Shown here piece after piece: positions 5,251 through 5,315 of a stretch of DNA of 5,315 nt; the stretch's first letter is position 1, and every line of letters begins with the position of its first letter. The DNA is from Acidobacteriota bacterium. Its GTDB lineage: Bacteria; Acidobacteriota; Terriglobia; Bryobacterales; Bryobacteraceae. The notes beneath the pieces are model-generated. The model searched no databases, was not told the DNA's origin, and saw only the letters and a list, made by a program, of their open reading frames with translations. The DNA lies in contig CANNLB010000268.1 of the NCBI GenBank assembly GCA_947505565.1, positions 1-5,315 on the forward strand. The letters run 5' to 3'. The position numbers and the translations under genes are program-made.

Positions 5251-5315
5251 GATCCTCAAAGGATAGCAATGACCCGACGCGGCTACAATGAAACGTTGCA
5301 GATCACGATCTCGAA
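5251..5315. other. Upstream region of the peptidase at the window edge
   Basis: This stretch should carry the leader of the peptidase, but no convincing minus-strand -35/-10 pair is visible. On the plus strand AAAGGA (5258-5263) precedes an ATG at 5269 by 5 nt, and that frame stays open for 15 codons to the edge. A -10-like TACAAT lies at 5284-5289. A divergent gene is therefore possible but unproven from 47 bases. The palindrome AGATC-AC-GATCT occupies 5300-5311, and its inner nine bases ATCACGATC recur at 5246-5254 across the peptidase start. Confidence 0.3.

Noticed and set aside
1..5315. tRNA, rRNA, CRISPR array or complete insertion sequence
   Set aside because: Nearly all the window is taken up by conserved protein-coding frames; I saw no spaced direct-repeat array, no cloverleaf-like segment and no terminal inverted repeats bracketing a transposase.

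Overview
The window is a compact, moderately GC-rich bacterial segment in which every gene I can support lies on the minus strand and is read right to left. In transcription order they are: a secreted M28-family zinc peptidase, a secreted alpha/beta-hydrolase esterase, a class III (ArgD-type) aminotransferase, a degenerate REP-associated transposase-like (RAYT) protein, a Fur/PerR-family regulator, and the N-terminal 162 residues of an AhpC-type peroxiredoxin that runs off the left edge. Junctions are very tight: two 25-32 nt overlaps, one 38 nt gap, one 63 nt gap and one 6 nt gap. The whole stretch could be one long transcription unit or two.

The gene content and protein style suggest an Acidobacteriota member of the Solibacter/Bryobacter kind. 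The pointers are the M28 peptidase with a PA-like insert, the secreted BD-FAE-like esterase, the 'AKPL..GLPLG' form of the ArgD lysine motif, the actinobacterial/acidobacterial type of AhpC, and probable GTG starts. This is inference from resemblance; there is no marker gene in the window.

Right part (about 2820-5259): two exported hydrolases whose reading frames overlap, with the esterase Shine-Dalgarno sequence lying inside the peptidase gene. Middle (1615-2844): the aminotransferase, whose probable GTG start again lies inside the preceding gene. Centre-left (1001-1576): an intact frame for a RAYT-like protein in which the HUH motif reads E-A-H and the usual catalytic tyrosine position reads F, so it looks catalytically dead but still open. 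Left part (1-937): an oxidative-stress pair, a Fur-family repressor directly followed by ahpC. The ahpC ribosome binding site is formed by the last two codons of the regulator, which suggests translational coupling.

The regulator is the most interesting functional detail. In an ungapped comparison with Bacillus subtilis PerR (from memory) it keeps the PerR-type aspartate at the position that governs peroxide sensing, but has Fur-type residues at a second metal ligand and at the DNA-reading position. The last 65 bases on the right hold the peptidase start, a 9-nt direct repeat flanking it, and a possible divergent gene start that cannot be confirmed. I see no tRNA, rRNA, CRISPR array, intact insertion sequence or convincing intrinsic terminator. 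I do not see a clearly new multi-gene system; the dead RAYT gene and the mixed-signature regulator are the best leads.
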